Below, in pieces: positions 23,641 through 31,686 of a stretch of 33,023 nucleotides of DNA. The notes beneath the pieces were generated by a model. That model searched no databases and was not told the DNA's origin. It worked only from the letters and a program-made list of their open reading frames with translations. The DNA is from Clostridia bacterium (GTDB lineage Bacteria > Bacillota > Clostridia > Oscillospirales > CAG-272), in assembly GCA_017622085.1 (NCBI GenBank), contig JAGARU010000069.1:1-33023 (forward strand). The letters are read 5' to 3'. How positions within the stretch are numbered: position 1 is the first letter of the stretch; every line of letters starts with the position of its first letter. The position numbers were made by a program, and so were the translations under genes.

Positions 23641-25541
23641 CAGAAGGTAACCTCATACAGCGCGTCCAGCTCCTTTTGCCATGCGGCAAAGGCGGCGTCA
23701 GAGGGCATACTGAAGTCGCCGCGGGGAGACAGGGAGACGGTGCCAACCTTGGGGCCGTCCGGCAGACAGGAGCGCTTGAACTGCTGGGTGAAGAACCGGC
23801 GGCAGAAGGTGGTGAGCCACTTGAGAAGCACGCGGTCCTCGTAGTCCTCTCCAAAGGCCTGACGGGCCAGACGGAAGATCTTTTTGGGTGTTTCTCCCCG
23901 GCGCACCAGGTGGTAGAGGAAGAAATCGTGGAGCTCGTAGGGGCCCACCAGATCCTCGGTGACCTGCGCGATCTTCTCGCCGTCAGCCGGCAAAAGCTCG
24001 GGGGAAACGGGGGTATCCAGAATGTCCTTTAAGGTATCCCGCAGGCGGGTGTTGCCGTCGGACTCGGCCTGCAGGGCGCAGACTGCCACGCCGTAGCGGA
24101 CAAGGGTCTTGGGCACGGAGGCGTTGACGCCGTACATGGACATATGGTCGCCGTTGTAGGTGGCCCAGCCCAGCGCCAGCTCGGACAGGTCGCCTGTGCC
24201 AACCACCAAGGCGTTGACGCCGTTGGCGATATCCATGAGCACCTGCGTGCGCTCTCTGGCCTGACTGTTTTCAAAGACCACGTTGTGGTTTTCCTCGTCG
24301 TGGCCGATGGCGGCAAAGTGAGTGCGGACGGACTCCGCAATGCTTACCTCACGGAAGGTAACCCCCAGCTCCCGGCAAAGCACCTCCGCGTTCTTACGGG
24401 TGCGCTGAGTGGTGCCGAAGCAGGGCATGGTCACGGCAAGGATCTTCGCCTTATCCATGCCGAGGCGCTCGGCGGCGCGAACGGCTACAAGGAGGGCAAG
24501 GCAGGAATCCAAGCCTCCGGAAATGCCAAGCACCATACCGTCCGCATGGGCGCGCTCCACGCGGCGGGCAAGGCCCTCTGCCTGGATCTGCAGCATACGG
24601 CGGCAACGGGCGCGGAGCACCTTATTGTCGTCGGGGATGAAGGGGTGGGGGTCCACGGCGCGGGTCAGGGGCACGTCCCACAGGGGCAGGTCGATGCAGA
24701 TGGACTCGGCGTCGTCGGGCTGGGAGGGGCTGGTGCCGGTGCGTCTCTGCTCGGCGGCCAGGTACTGCACGTCAATTTCCGTAATCAAAAGCTCGTTTTC
24801 CGTCTCGAAGGGAGCAAATTCCGCCAAGAGCTTGCCGTCCTCCACGATCAGGTCGTGGCCGGCGTACACGGCGTCCGTAGTGGACTCGCCGGTAGCGGCG
24901 TTGGCGGAAAGAACGGCCACGTGGTGCTCCTTGGACAGCGCCAGCAGCCGGGTGCGGCGGGCATCCTCGCTGCCGATCAGCTCCGGCTCGGCGGTCAGGT
25001 GGGCGATCACGGTGGCGGCGTGGGCAGGCAGGGGATCGTTGCCGATCTGTACGGCCACACGAAGGTCACGCATGCCGTTTACGCAGAAGCCAAAGCTGCC
25101 AACGGCAAGGTCCTCGCAGGACTCCATCTCCGCAAAGGAATAGGAGGTCTCGCCGGGGATAAAGACCCGACGCTCCGCGGGGGAAAGGTTGTTTTTGGGG
25201 ATGGCACACTGGATCTGACCGTCAAAGGCAGCCACGGCGGCGTTATAGAGAGCGCCGTTGTAGGCCTCGATGGGTGCACCGAAGAGCACAAGCACCCGCT
25301 TGCCCTTGGTGTACTCCACAACGTGGGCCAGCTCTGCCCGACATTCGTCCAGCAGGCGGCGCTGAAGAAGCAGGTCGCCGCAGGTCTTGCCGCAAAGGGC
25401 CAGCTCCGGCAAAACCAGAAGGCTGACGCGGGCATCGGCGGCGCGGTCGATCATCCGGATGATCTCTCCGGCGTTATAGGAAGGATCTGCCACCCGAAGC
25501 TTGGGGGAGGCACAGGCAACTTTTACAAATCCGTCTTTCAT
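23640..25541 (-). CDS. nadE: NAD synthetase with nitrilase-type domain that lacks the catalytic cysteine
   Basis: This 633-residue protein has the layout of glutamine-dependent NAD synthetase, with a nitrilase-fold glutaminase domain (about 1-270) and an ATP-pyrophosphatase domain with SGGLDS at 341-346 and GTGDLSELALGWATYNGDHMS. The synthetase part looks intact. In the glutaminase part Glu46 (PELALCG) and Lys116 (IPKNN) of the Cys-Glu-Lys triad are present. The strand that normally reads (V/I)EICEDLW instead reads VQIGNDP, with Gly167 where the nucleophile Cys should be. The enzyme therefore probably uses free ammonia or another glutaminase. It heads a minus-strand set with the CYTH and ThrE genes. 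Confidence 0.9.
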   Translation of the reverse strand: MKDGFVKVACASPKLRVADPSYNAGEIIRMIDRAADARVSLLVLPELALCGKTCGDLLLQRRLLDECRAELAHVVEYTKGKRVLVLFGAPIEAYNGALYNAAVAAFDGQIQCAIPKNNLSPAERRVFIPGETSYSFAEMESCEDLAVGSFGFCVNGMRDLRVAVQIGNDPLPAHAATVIAHLTAEPELIGSEDARRTRLLALSKEHHVAVLSANAATGESTTDAVYAGHDLIVEDGKLLAEFAPFETENELLITEIDVQYLAAEQRRTGTSPSQPDDAESICIDLPLWDVPLTRAVDPHPFIPDDNKVLRARCRRMLQIQAEGLARRVERAHADGMVLGISGGLDSCLALLVAVRAAERLGMDKAKILAVTMPCFGTTQRTRKNAEVLCRELGVTFREVSIAESVRTHFAAIGHDEENHNVVFENSQARERTQVLMDIANGVNALVVGTGDLSELALGWATYNGDHMSMYGVNASVPKTLVRYGVAVCALQAESDGNTRLRDTLKDILDTPVSPELLPADGEKIAQVTEDLVGPYELHDFFLYHLVRRGETPKKIFRLARQAFGEDYEDRVLLKWLTTFCRRFFTQQFKRSCLPDGPKVGTVSLSPRGDFSMPSDAAFAAWQKELDALYEVTF

Positions 25542-25758
25542 GGTAATTCTCCGTTTCTATCTCCCTCCTCCGGACAAAACGGTGGAGGATTTATTGAAAT
25601 TTTACAAGTTTTTTTTTGCAAAAAGTAAAAATTTCTCCGCTTTGGGGGCAATTCTTACTTGAAGTTTTACTCTTTTTATTCTATTATATTATTATAGGGC
25701 AAAAATTTCAATATTTTTTCCCAAAACGGATCGAACAACTTTAAAAAAGGAGAACGCC
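25542..25758. promoter_or_regulatory. Divergent regulatory region nadE/pncB
   Basis: Toward pncB, TTGAAG (25659-25664), 17 bases and TATTAT (25682-25687) form a fair sigma-A promoter. AGTAAAA (25624-25630) and TTTTACT (25665-25671) form an inverted repeat around the promoter, a possible operator for a niacin or NAD regulator. No clear promoter for nadE was recognised beyond the AT-rich tract at 25600-25640. Confidence 0.5.
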
Positions 25759-27210
25759 ATGAAAATCGGAGAACGCCATCTGACCCTTTTGTGTGATTTT
25801 TACGAGATGACCATGGGTCGCGGCTACTACCATTCCGGCATCCGCGATCAGATCGCTTATTTTGACGTCTTTTACCGCTCCAACCCCGACAAGGGAGGCT
25901 TTGCCATTGCGGCCGGCCTTGAGCAGATCATCGAATACGTGAAGGACCTGTCCTTTGACGACGAGGATATTGCCTACCTGCGTCAAAAGGGCGCCTTTGA
26001 CGAGGAATTTCTCCGCTATATGAAGAGCTTCCGCTTTACCGGCGACATCTGGGCCGTGCCCGAGGGAACCGTAATTTTCCCCGGTGAGCCCATCATTACC
26101 GTCCGTGCCCCGGCCATTGAGGCGCAGTTTATTGAGACCTTCCTTCTTCTGATGATCAACCATCAGGCCCTCATCGCCACCAAGGCCAACCGCATTGCCC
26201 GCGCCGCACAGGGCAGACCCGTCAGCGAGTTCGGCTCCCGCCGCGCACAGGGTGCGGATGCCGCGATCTACGGCGCTCGCGCCGCTTACATCGGCGGTTG
26301 CTCCGGCACCGCTTGCGCTATCGCCGACAAGGAGTTCGGCGTGCCCGCCGGAGGAACGATGGCCCATGCGTGGGTGCAGATGTTCGACTCCGAGCTTGAG
26401 GCCTTTAAGATGTACTGCGTGCTCTACCCCAACAATCCTACCCTTCTGATCGATACCTACAACGTGCTGGAGTCCGGTGTGCCAAACGCCATCCGCGCCT
26501 TTAAAGAGGTGCTGGAGCCCATGGGCAAGACCAAGTGCGCCGTGCGCCTTGACTCCGGTGATATTACGTACCTCTCCAAGAAGATCCGCGTGATGCTGGA
26601 CGAGGCAGGCCTTTACGATTGCAAGATCACCGTCTCCAACTCCCTTGACGAGTACATCATCCGCGACCTTCTGATGCAGGGCGCGCAGGTGGACGCCTTT
26701 GGCGTGGGCGAGCGACTGATCACCGCCAAGAGCGACCCCGTGTTCGGCGGCGTGTATAAGCTGACGGCCGTGGAGAAGAACGGCGAGATCATTCCCAAGA
26801 TCAAGATCAGCGAGAACGCGGCCAAGATCACCAACCCCCACTTCAAGAAGGTGTATCGCCTCTACTCCCGGGAGACCGGCAAGGCCGAGGCCGACCTGAT
26901 CACCCTCCACGATGAGGTGGTGGACGATACCAAGCCCTACGAACTCTTTGACCCCCAGCACACCTGGAAGCGCAAGACCCTTACCAACTTTGTGGCCAAG
27001 CCCCTGCTGGTGCCCATCTTCAAGGACGGCAAGTGCGTATACGATTGCCCGCCCGTGGAGGAGATCCGCCGCCATTGTCAGGAGGATATCGCCACCATGT
27101 GGGATGAGGTGCTCCGCTTTGAGAACCCCCACAACTATTACGTCGACCTCTCAGAGAAGCTTTGGAATCTGAAGGACAGCATGCTGAAGAGCAAAGGAAG
27201 AAAGCAGTAA
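25759..27210 (+). CDS. pncB: Nicotinate phosphoribosyltransferase
   Basis: This 483-residue enzyme makes nicotinate mononucleotide from nicotinate and PRPP, the first step of niacin salvage. LLCDFYEMTMGRGYY near the start, EFGSRRAQG, GGTMAHAWVQMF with the His203 expected to be phosphorylated, and RLDSGDI are hallmark segments. It is divergent from nadE, so niacin salvage and the last step of NAD synthesis lie together. AAAGGAG precedes the start. A long CCGGGGGAC / GTCCCCCGG hairpin (27220-27255) follows the stop. Confidence 0.95.
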   Translation: MKIGERHLTLLCDFYEMTMGRGYYHSGIRDQIAYFDVFYRSNPDKGGFAIAAGLEQIIEYVKDLSFDDEDIAYLRQKGAFDEEFLRYMKSFRFTGDIWAVPEGTVIFPGEPIITVRAPAIEAQFIETFLLLMINHQALIATKANRIARAAQGRPVSEFGSRRAQGADAAIYGARAAYIGGCSGTACAIADKEFGVPAGGTMAHAWVQMFDSELEAFKMYCVLYPNNPTLLIDTYNVLESGVPNAIRAFKEVLEPMGKTKCAVRLDSGDITYLSKKIRVMLDEAGLYDCKITVSNSLDEYIIRDLLMQGAQVDAFGVGERLITAKSDPVFGGVYKLTAVEKNGEIIPKIKISENAAKITNPHFKKVYRLYSRETGKAEADLITLHDEVVDDTKPYELFDPQHTWKRKTLTNFVAKPLLVPIFKDGKCVYDCPPVEEIRRHCQEDIATMWDEVLRFENPHNYYVDLSEKLWNLKDSMLKSKGRKQ

Positions 27211-27307
27211 AAGAGACGGCCGGGGGACTTTCTTTGAAAAAAGAATGTCCCCCGGCACCCCCAAAAAAATCACATCAATCCATTCAAAATATAAGAGGAG
27301 AAAAACT

Positions 27308-28306
27308 ATGAACAACGTTCGTCCGGAAACTATGAAACGAATTACCACTCCCGAGCTGGCACAAGCCTTTATCGACGAGCAGATCGCACAGGTGCGCGCA
27401 CAGGTTGGCGACAAAAAGGTCCTCCTTGCCCTCTCCGGCGGTGTGGATAGCTCCGTTGTAGCCGCCCTCCTGATCAAAGCCATCGGCCGCCAGCTGTACT
27501 GCGTACACGTAAACCACGGCCTCATGCGCAAGGGCGAGAGCGAGCAGGTGATCGATATCTTTGGCAAGTCTCTTGACGCCAATCTGATCTACGTGGACGC
27601 CACCGACCGTTTCCTTAACCTTCTGGCCGGCGTTGCTGACCCCGAATCCAAGCGCAAGATCATCGGTAAGGAGTTTATCGAGGTCTTTGCCGACGAGGCA
27701 CGTAAGCTGGAGGGCGTTTCCTTCCTCGGTCAGGGTACCATCTACCCCGACATTCTGGAAAGCATCAAGCAGGCCGAGGGCAAAAAGGCCGTAAAATCCC
27801 ACCACAACGTGGGCGGCTTGCCTGAGGATCTGAAGTTCGAGCTGGTAGAGCCCCTGAAGCTCCTCTACAAGGACGAGGTTCGCGTGGTTGGCGAGGCCCT
27901 TGGCCTTCCTCACGCCATGGTTTACCGTCAGCCCTTCCCCGGCCCCGGACTGGGCGTCCGTTGCCTTGGCGCCATCACCCGCGACCGTCTCCATGCGCTC
28001 CGCGAGGCAGACGCGATTCTCCGCGACGAGTTCGATAAGAACGGCCTGGCCGAAAAGGTTTGGCAGTACTTCATCATCATTCCCGACCTCAAGAGCGTGG
28101 GCGTTAAGGACGACAGCCGCTACGAGGGTTGGCCGGCCATCATCCGCGCCGTAAATACCAAGGACGCCATGACCGCCCAGATCGAGGAGATCCCCTACGC
28201 AGTGCTCCACAAGATCGTCGCCCGCATCACGGCCGAGGTAGCCGGCATCAACCGCGTGCTCTACGACCTCACCCCCAAGCCTACCGGAACCATCGAGTGG
28301 GAATAA
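27308..28306 (+). CDS. guaA: GMP synthase, ATP-pyrophosphatase subunit only (no glutaminase domain)
   Basis: This 332-residue protein is the synthetase part of GMP synthase: P-loop SGGVDSS at 43-49, YCVHVNHGLMRKGE, HHNVGGLP and the dimerisation domain RQPFPGPGLGVR to PTGTIEWE at the C-terminus. It would aminate XMP to GMP with ATP. Most bacterial GuaA proteins have an N-terminal glutaminase domain of about 190 residues; here the start at 27308 follows AGAGGAG directly and there is no room or similarity for one upstream, where a hairpin and pncB lie. It resembles the two-subunit archaeal form. A separate glutaminase subunit may be encoded elsewhere, or the enzyme may use ammonia. Confidence 0.9.
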   Translation: MNNVRPETMKRITTPELAQAFIDEQIAQVRAQVGDKKVLLALSGGVDSSVVAALLIKAIGRQLYCVHVNHGLMRKGESEQVIDIFGKSLDANLIYVDATDRFLNLLAGVADPESKRKIIGKEFIEVFADEARKLEGVSFLGQGTIYPDILESIKQAEGKKAVKSHHNVGGLPEDLKFELVEPLKLLYKDEVRVVGEALGLPHAMVYRQPFPGPGLGVRCLGAITRDRLHALREADAILRDEFDKNGLAEKVWQYFIIIPDLKSVGVKDDSRYEGWPAIIRAVNTKDAMTAQIEEIPYAVLHKIVARITAEVAGINRVLYDLTPKPTGTIEWE

Positions 28307-28336
28307 TTTCAGAGGTCGAAAAAAGCCTGTAATATC

Positions 28337-28451
28337 AGGGGTTTTCGAGCTTTTGAAGCCACTTGTGGCAACAGAATGGCAACATTTTCAAGAGAATAAT
28401 TGCATCTGGCTTACAAGTGCCCGGAATCCCTCAATGGGCTTCCGGGCATTT
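28337..28451 (+). other. Island boundary: recombinase-like doublet and terminator after guaA
   Basis: From about 30 bases after the guaA stop the sequence turns AT-rich. The doublet TGGCAACA (28366-28373) and TGGCAACA (28377-28384) has an 11-base period and recurs with one mismatch at 29456-29474. A TGCCCGGAA / TTCCGGGCA hairpin with a TTT tail (28418-28451) acts as terminator. The guaA 3' end is a known integration hotspot for genomic islands, which fits. Confidence 0.55.
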
Positions 28452-28493
28452 AATTTCTTTCAGCTTTTTATAGACAACGAAAGGATGACCATC

Positions 28494-29450
28494 ATGAAAT
28501 ATATAGCGCATGCAGGAGTTAAATTGAAAGATGGTTTTACAACCTATAAAAATAATGAGTGGCATTATATAAAAACGATTGATGGGATCGAATATCGTTG
28601 GAGATTGTGCGCTGACCAAACATACGAAGTTATTGCAGGTCTGTTTGGAAATCGATATGATGCATTACTATGTGCTAAAAAAATGTATGTTACTATGCTG
28701 TATTCGTTGCTGACAGCTCAATTTTCTTTGGCAACTGGTGAATGCGCTACATATATACCTCGTCTTTTTTATAACGAGGAAGAAGACGGTCCTTATGATG
28801 AGTTTTTTATTAATGAAAGTTTCTTTTTTTGGAAGAAAAAACACTCAGGAGGACAGCATAGTCCTGGAGTTTACGAAGCAGAAGCATCTTTGGACGAATT
28901 TAATGACTACCGATTTTTAAATGCGACTTACTCAATTTCTTATGACTCGGATTTGACATTTGACAATGTAGATGAGTATGTTTTTACGTATAATAAAGAA
29001 GCGCAAGAACTATTACATTCAGTTATTATTGCCGATAATGAAATGAACTATGGGATGAAGATGACGATTTATTGCAGCATCCTTGAGCATTTGTCTGAAA
29101 ACGAGAAAAAGAGTTTGGATGTGCAGCTTCATATTGATGAATTGATCGAAAGCATCAAGACGTCAACACTATCTCCAAATGAAAAAGATCAACTAATTAA
29201 TCATTTAAGGAACGGCAAAGAACAGTCGGCAAATCAAAAATGTAAAAAGCTCGCTAAAAAGTACGCAAAAGCTATGTATGGTCAATATCCAGTTGAAAAG
29301 ATTATTTCGGAAGCATACGGAATAAGGAGTGCATTTTCTCATGGAGACAATGTTGACCCCGGCAGAACAAAGCTTTCATCCTATATTAAATACGTGGTGC
29401 TTGATGTAATTAAAGGATATATGAGAGAAAAAGAATCTGCTAACAATTAA
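28494..29450 (+). CDS. HEPN-domain protein (ApeA-like C-terminus), possible defence RNase
   Basis: This protein of about 318 residues is AT-rich in codon use, unlike its upstream neighbours. The C-terminus carries YGIRSAFSHGD, an RxxxxH motif (Arg278, His283), the catalytic signature of HEPN ribonucleases and most like the ApeA-type HEPN family. The preceding helical part (about 200-270) would complete the HEPN bundle. The N-terminal 200 residues are unrecognised and contain aromatic-rich segments that may sense a trigger. The start at 28494 follows AAAGG with 9 bases spacing; ATG 28485 is too close. It stands alone between two recombinase-like doublets. Single-gene HEPN proteins often act in phage defence, but that is inference here. 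Confidence 0.6.
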   Translation: MKYIAHAGVKLKDGFTTYKNNEWHYIKTIDGIEYRWRLCADQTYEVIAGLFGNRYDALLCAKKMYVTMLYSLLTAQFSLATGECATYIPRLFYNEEEDGPYDEFFINESFFFWKKKHSGGQHSPGVYEAEASLDEFNDYRFLNATYSISYDSDLTFDNVDEYVFTYNKEAQELLHSVIIADNEMNYGMKMTIYCSILEHLSENEKKSLDVQLHIDELIESIKTSTLSPNEKDQLINHLRNGKEQSANQKCKKLAKKYAKAMYGQYPVEKIISEAYGIRSAFSHGDNVDPGRTKLSSYIKYVVLDVIKGYMREKESANN

Positions 29451-29783
29451 AAATATGGCAACAGTATGGCAACAAAAAATCAGATAGCCTCTGCTGTCTG
29501 AATAATGGAAATAATCCTAAGACCTTGAGCTAAATCCCATAAGCAAATCTGTTTAAGATTTATTTTTCAGGAGCGAGTGAGAATAATACAAAAATCCCCG
29601 AAAACCTTTATTTTGCAAGGGTTTTCGGGCTTTTTGTTTTGTTAAGCGTACTACAATCGTACTAAACTGCAAATAGTCAACATAAATCTTCTTGTTTTCA
29701 ACAGTATCACACAATGAATAATGTTTACTTTTAGCGAATTAAGGTGTATAATATTCTCATCTAAATTCAAATGAGGTTAGCAT
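29451..29783 (+). other. AT-rich non-coding stretch with doublets, terminator and promoter
   Basis: It holds the second TGGCAACA doublet (29456-29474) and a terminator hairpin CCCGAAAACC / GGTTTTCGGG with a T-rich tail (29597-29640). A different doublet, CGTACTA at 29647-29653 and 29658-29664, again has an 11-base period. A promoter follows: TTTACT (29724-29729), 17 bases and TATAAT (29747-29752). No gene is visible. Confidence 0.65.
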
Positions 29784-30377
29784 ATGGAAGAGATCAAAGA
29801 CGAGAGACTAAAAGATAAAACAGATGAACTTTATGCAAATATTATAACACTCAAACAGTTAGGTGTAGATAATTATTATTGTGCAAATTTATTAAAGTGG
29901 TTCAACGAAGTCGTTTCAAAGAACATTGCTATATATCAAAGCAAAAAAACGGTTGGAACTATGGATCAAGAATTATATAAAAAACCACGGCAAAATGTTT
30001 TTTGGATCGATTTTGGAAGAAATATCGGTAGTGAATTTCATGATTGTCATTTTGCGGTTGTTTTATATGAATCGAAATATACTGCTATTGTTGTTCCTCT
30101 AACTTCAAAGAAAGAGCAAGATCCGACTTGGATTGAGGAAAACCAAGATGTTATTGTAGATTTAGGAACTATAGAGGGATATCCCCACGAGAACAAAGAA
30201 TGTTATGCGTGTACATTCATGTTGCAAACTGTTAGTAAGAAAAGATTGATGAAGTATGGCAAAAACAAAGGTACTCACTATAAAATAAAAATTACAGACG
30301 AGCAAATGAAAAAGATATGCGATAAAGTGTCTGAAATTACATATAATAATATTACAAAGATTTCTATTGACAAATAG
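29784..30377 (+). CDS. PemK/MazF-like protein with long N-terminal helical extension
   Basis: In this 197-residue protein, residues about 66-150 resemble the PemK/MazF toxin fold: RQNVFWIDFGRNIGSEFHDCHFAVVL then AIVVPLTSKK. The conserved Thr of PLTS is present (107), but the Arg of the usual RPVVV strand is replaced by His89 in CHFAVV, so RNase activity is doubtful. About 60 helical residues precede the fold, and a C-terminal extension follows. No small antitoxin gene adjoins it. It has its own promoter and a GAGG site. A strong promoter for a likely small RNA starts inside the last codons. Confidence 0.6.
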   Translation: MEEIKDERLKDKTDELYANIITLKQLGVDNYYCANLLKWFNEVVSKNIAIYQSKKTVGTMDQELYKKPRQNVFWIDFGRNIGSEFHDCHFAVVLYESKYTAIVVPLTSKKEQDPTWIEENQDVIVDLGTIEGYPHENKECYACTFMLQTVSKKRLMKYGKNKGTHYKIKITDEQMKKICDKVSEITYNNITKISIDK

Positions 30378-30395
30378 ATTTGTTTGTGATATAAT
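30367..30395 (+). promoter_or_regulatory. Perfect-consensus sigma-A promoter
   Basis: TTGACA (30367-30372), exactly 17 bases and TATAAT (30390-30395) match the consensus perfectly. It overlaps the last codons of the PemK-like gene and drives a stretch with no reading frame of note. Confidence 0.85.
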
Positions 30396-30401
30396 CATTA
30401 T

Positions 30402-30525
30402 GTTGAAAGACAGTGAATTGAAATGTTAGGATTTTCTAATTTGCCTAACGCTATATTGGTGTAAACCAGTGAATTAAAAAGATTCTTCTTTTGAAAGCAG
30501 TTGTAGAACTGCTTTTTTCTTTTTA
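30402..30525 (+). ncRNA. Candidate small RNA of about 120 nt
   Basis: It begins about 7 bases after a perfect promoter and ends at a Rho-independent terminator (AAAGCAGTT-GTAG-AACTGCTTT, T run, 30494-30525). No open reading frame with a ribosome binding site lies between. It contains a GTTAGG/CCTAAC stem (about 30425-30449), a TTGGT-GTAA-ACCA hairpin, and a direct repeat CAGTGAATT twice, about 56 bases apart. I do not recognise it as a known RNA family. Its position just after the PemK-like gene allows an RNA antitoxin or regulator, which is inference. Confidence 0.6.
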
Positions 30526-30541
30526 TAGAATGTTTTTGCTC

Positions 30542-30594
30542 CAATCTCCCCGATTGCGCTTGATATTCAAGCATTTATCAGGGAGATTGTTTTA
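30542..30594. terminator. Large hairpin between the small RNA and the ART gene
   Basis: CAATCTCCC (30542-30550) pairs with GGGAGATTG (30581-30589), and GCTTGA-TAT-TCAAGC (30558-30572) forms an inner stem. The plus strand has a TTTTA tail. It separates convergent transcription units. Confidence 0.6.
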
Positions 30595-30637
30595 GAATAC
30601 TAAACAGTAAAATTTGAGAGAAGATTATTGTTGCCTT

Positions 30638-31618
30638 CTATCTACGATAAAAGATTATTGCTTCCTGTTCCTTATATCGTTCATTAAACTCTTGGGTTTC
30701 AAGAAATGTCATAAACAGATTCTTGATGGGAATGGTGAATTTTGCCCAATAGCAACTCCTGTATTCTGTTGAATCATTTATAGATGCAAATTCTTTTGCC
30801 ATATCAGCAGAAAAAGTTGTCGAGAGTAACGAAATGGGTGTTTCGTAGAAGTCGATGGGACTTGCTACCCCTCTGTAAAGAGGAACTTCGGATATTTTGC
30901 AATATTTGAAAATAGCTCTCAAAAAAGCACATCGTGAAATGATATATTGCTTTCTCAACACTTTGCTTCCGTTGCCAGCAAAAATATTAGAAGATCTCGG
31001 AACAGTTCCATTGTAATCAACTAAGCCTAACTCTGCCATTACAATCTTCATACCCTTAATCCATTCACCGGAATATGGATTCAACAAATATTGCTCAGCT
31101 GTTTGCTTTTCCAATTCTAATAGCCCTTTGGAACTCAAATAATCTTCCAAATCGCAGTACAAGTCTGCATCACCAACCTCAGTGGAAAAATCAAGGTTCT
31201 TGCCGTTTTTCAAAAAACGAGAATGATTCTGTAGCCAATATTCAGCATCTTCTTCTGCTTCTGAAATTAGCAATTCGGTATCACTCAAATTTTCTTCGAT
31301 ACATGAAATATTGAGTCTTTCTTTGAATATCTCGCATTGATTACTAATTTGTTCAACCACAGCACCATCAAGCAATTTGCTGCTCTTTCTAAATTGATAA
31401 CTACCAATTTGCTCAGCAGGAATCTCCCAACACTTACCTTTGTCCTCAAAATCTGTTATACGCCAAACGAACATACAACTCTCAATGTCGAAGGATTCAA
31501 TATAGCCAGGGGTACGTCTGCCATCTAAAACTCGCCCTTGATTGCCGGGTACAAGGTGGTATAGTGTTCCATTATCAAAAAGCTCATCGCTCTCAACAAT
31601 ATCATGGTGTTCGTGCAT
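30638..31618 (-). CDS. ADP-ribosyltransferase of the R-S-E class (putative toxin)
   Basis: In this 326-residue protein the last 80 residues carry the complete R-S-E signature of arginine-type ADP-ribosyltransferases: Arg249 in PLYRG, Ser266-Thr267-Thr268 in SLLSTTFSADMAKEFA, and Glu317-Gln318-Glu319 in the ExE motif near the C-terminus. Such enzymes transfer ADP-ribose from NAD to a target. The first 80 residues (from HLVPGNQGRVLDGRRTPGYI) look like a small beta domain and the middle is helical; I recognise neither. It has no signal peptide, so it acts inside the producer or after delivery. AAGGAG precedes the start. It is the last gene of an Xre-Nudix-ART operon. Confidence 0.7.
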   Translation of the reverse strand: MHEHHDIVESDELFDNGTLYHLVPGNQGRVLDGRRTPGYIESFDIESCMFVWRITDFEDKGKCWEIPAEQIGSYQFRKSSKLLDGAVVEQISNQCEIFKERLNISCIEENLSDTELLISEAEEDAEYWLQNHSRFLKNGKNLDFSTEVGDADLYCDLEDYLSSKGLLELEKQTAEQYLLNPYSGEWIKGMKIVMAELGLVDYNGTVPRSSNIFAGNGSKVLRKQYIISRCAFLRAIFKYCKISEVPLYRGVASPIDFYETPISLLSTTFSADMAKEFASINDSTEYRSCYWAKFTIPIKNLFMTFLETQEFNERYKEQEAIIFYRR

Positions 31619-31686
31619 ATTAAATCTCCTTATTAAGTGTCAACCTGTTATAGTTGCTTTCTTGTCTAATCCAAGTCCTATTGTGT

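Noticed and set aside
27245..27307. Earlier start for guaA at 27245
   Set aside because: The extra residues are unlike GuaA, lie over a hairpin tail and have no ribosome binding site, whereas 27308 has AGAGGAG at the right distance.
28353..28493. Earlier start of the HEPN gene at 28353
   Set aside because: It would translate through the TGGCAACA doublet and the terminator hairpin; AAAGG precedes the ATG at 28494.
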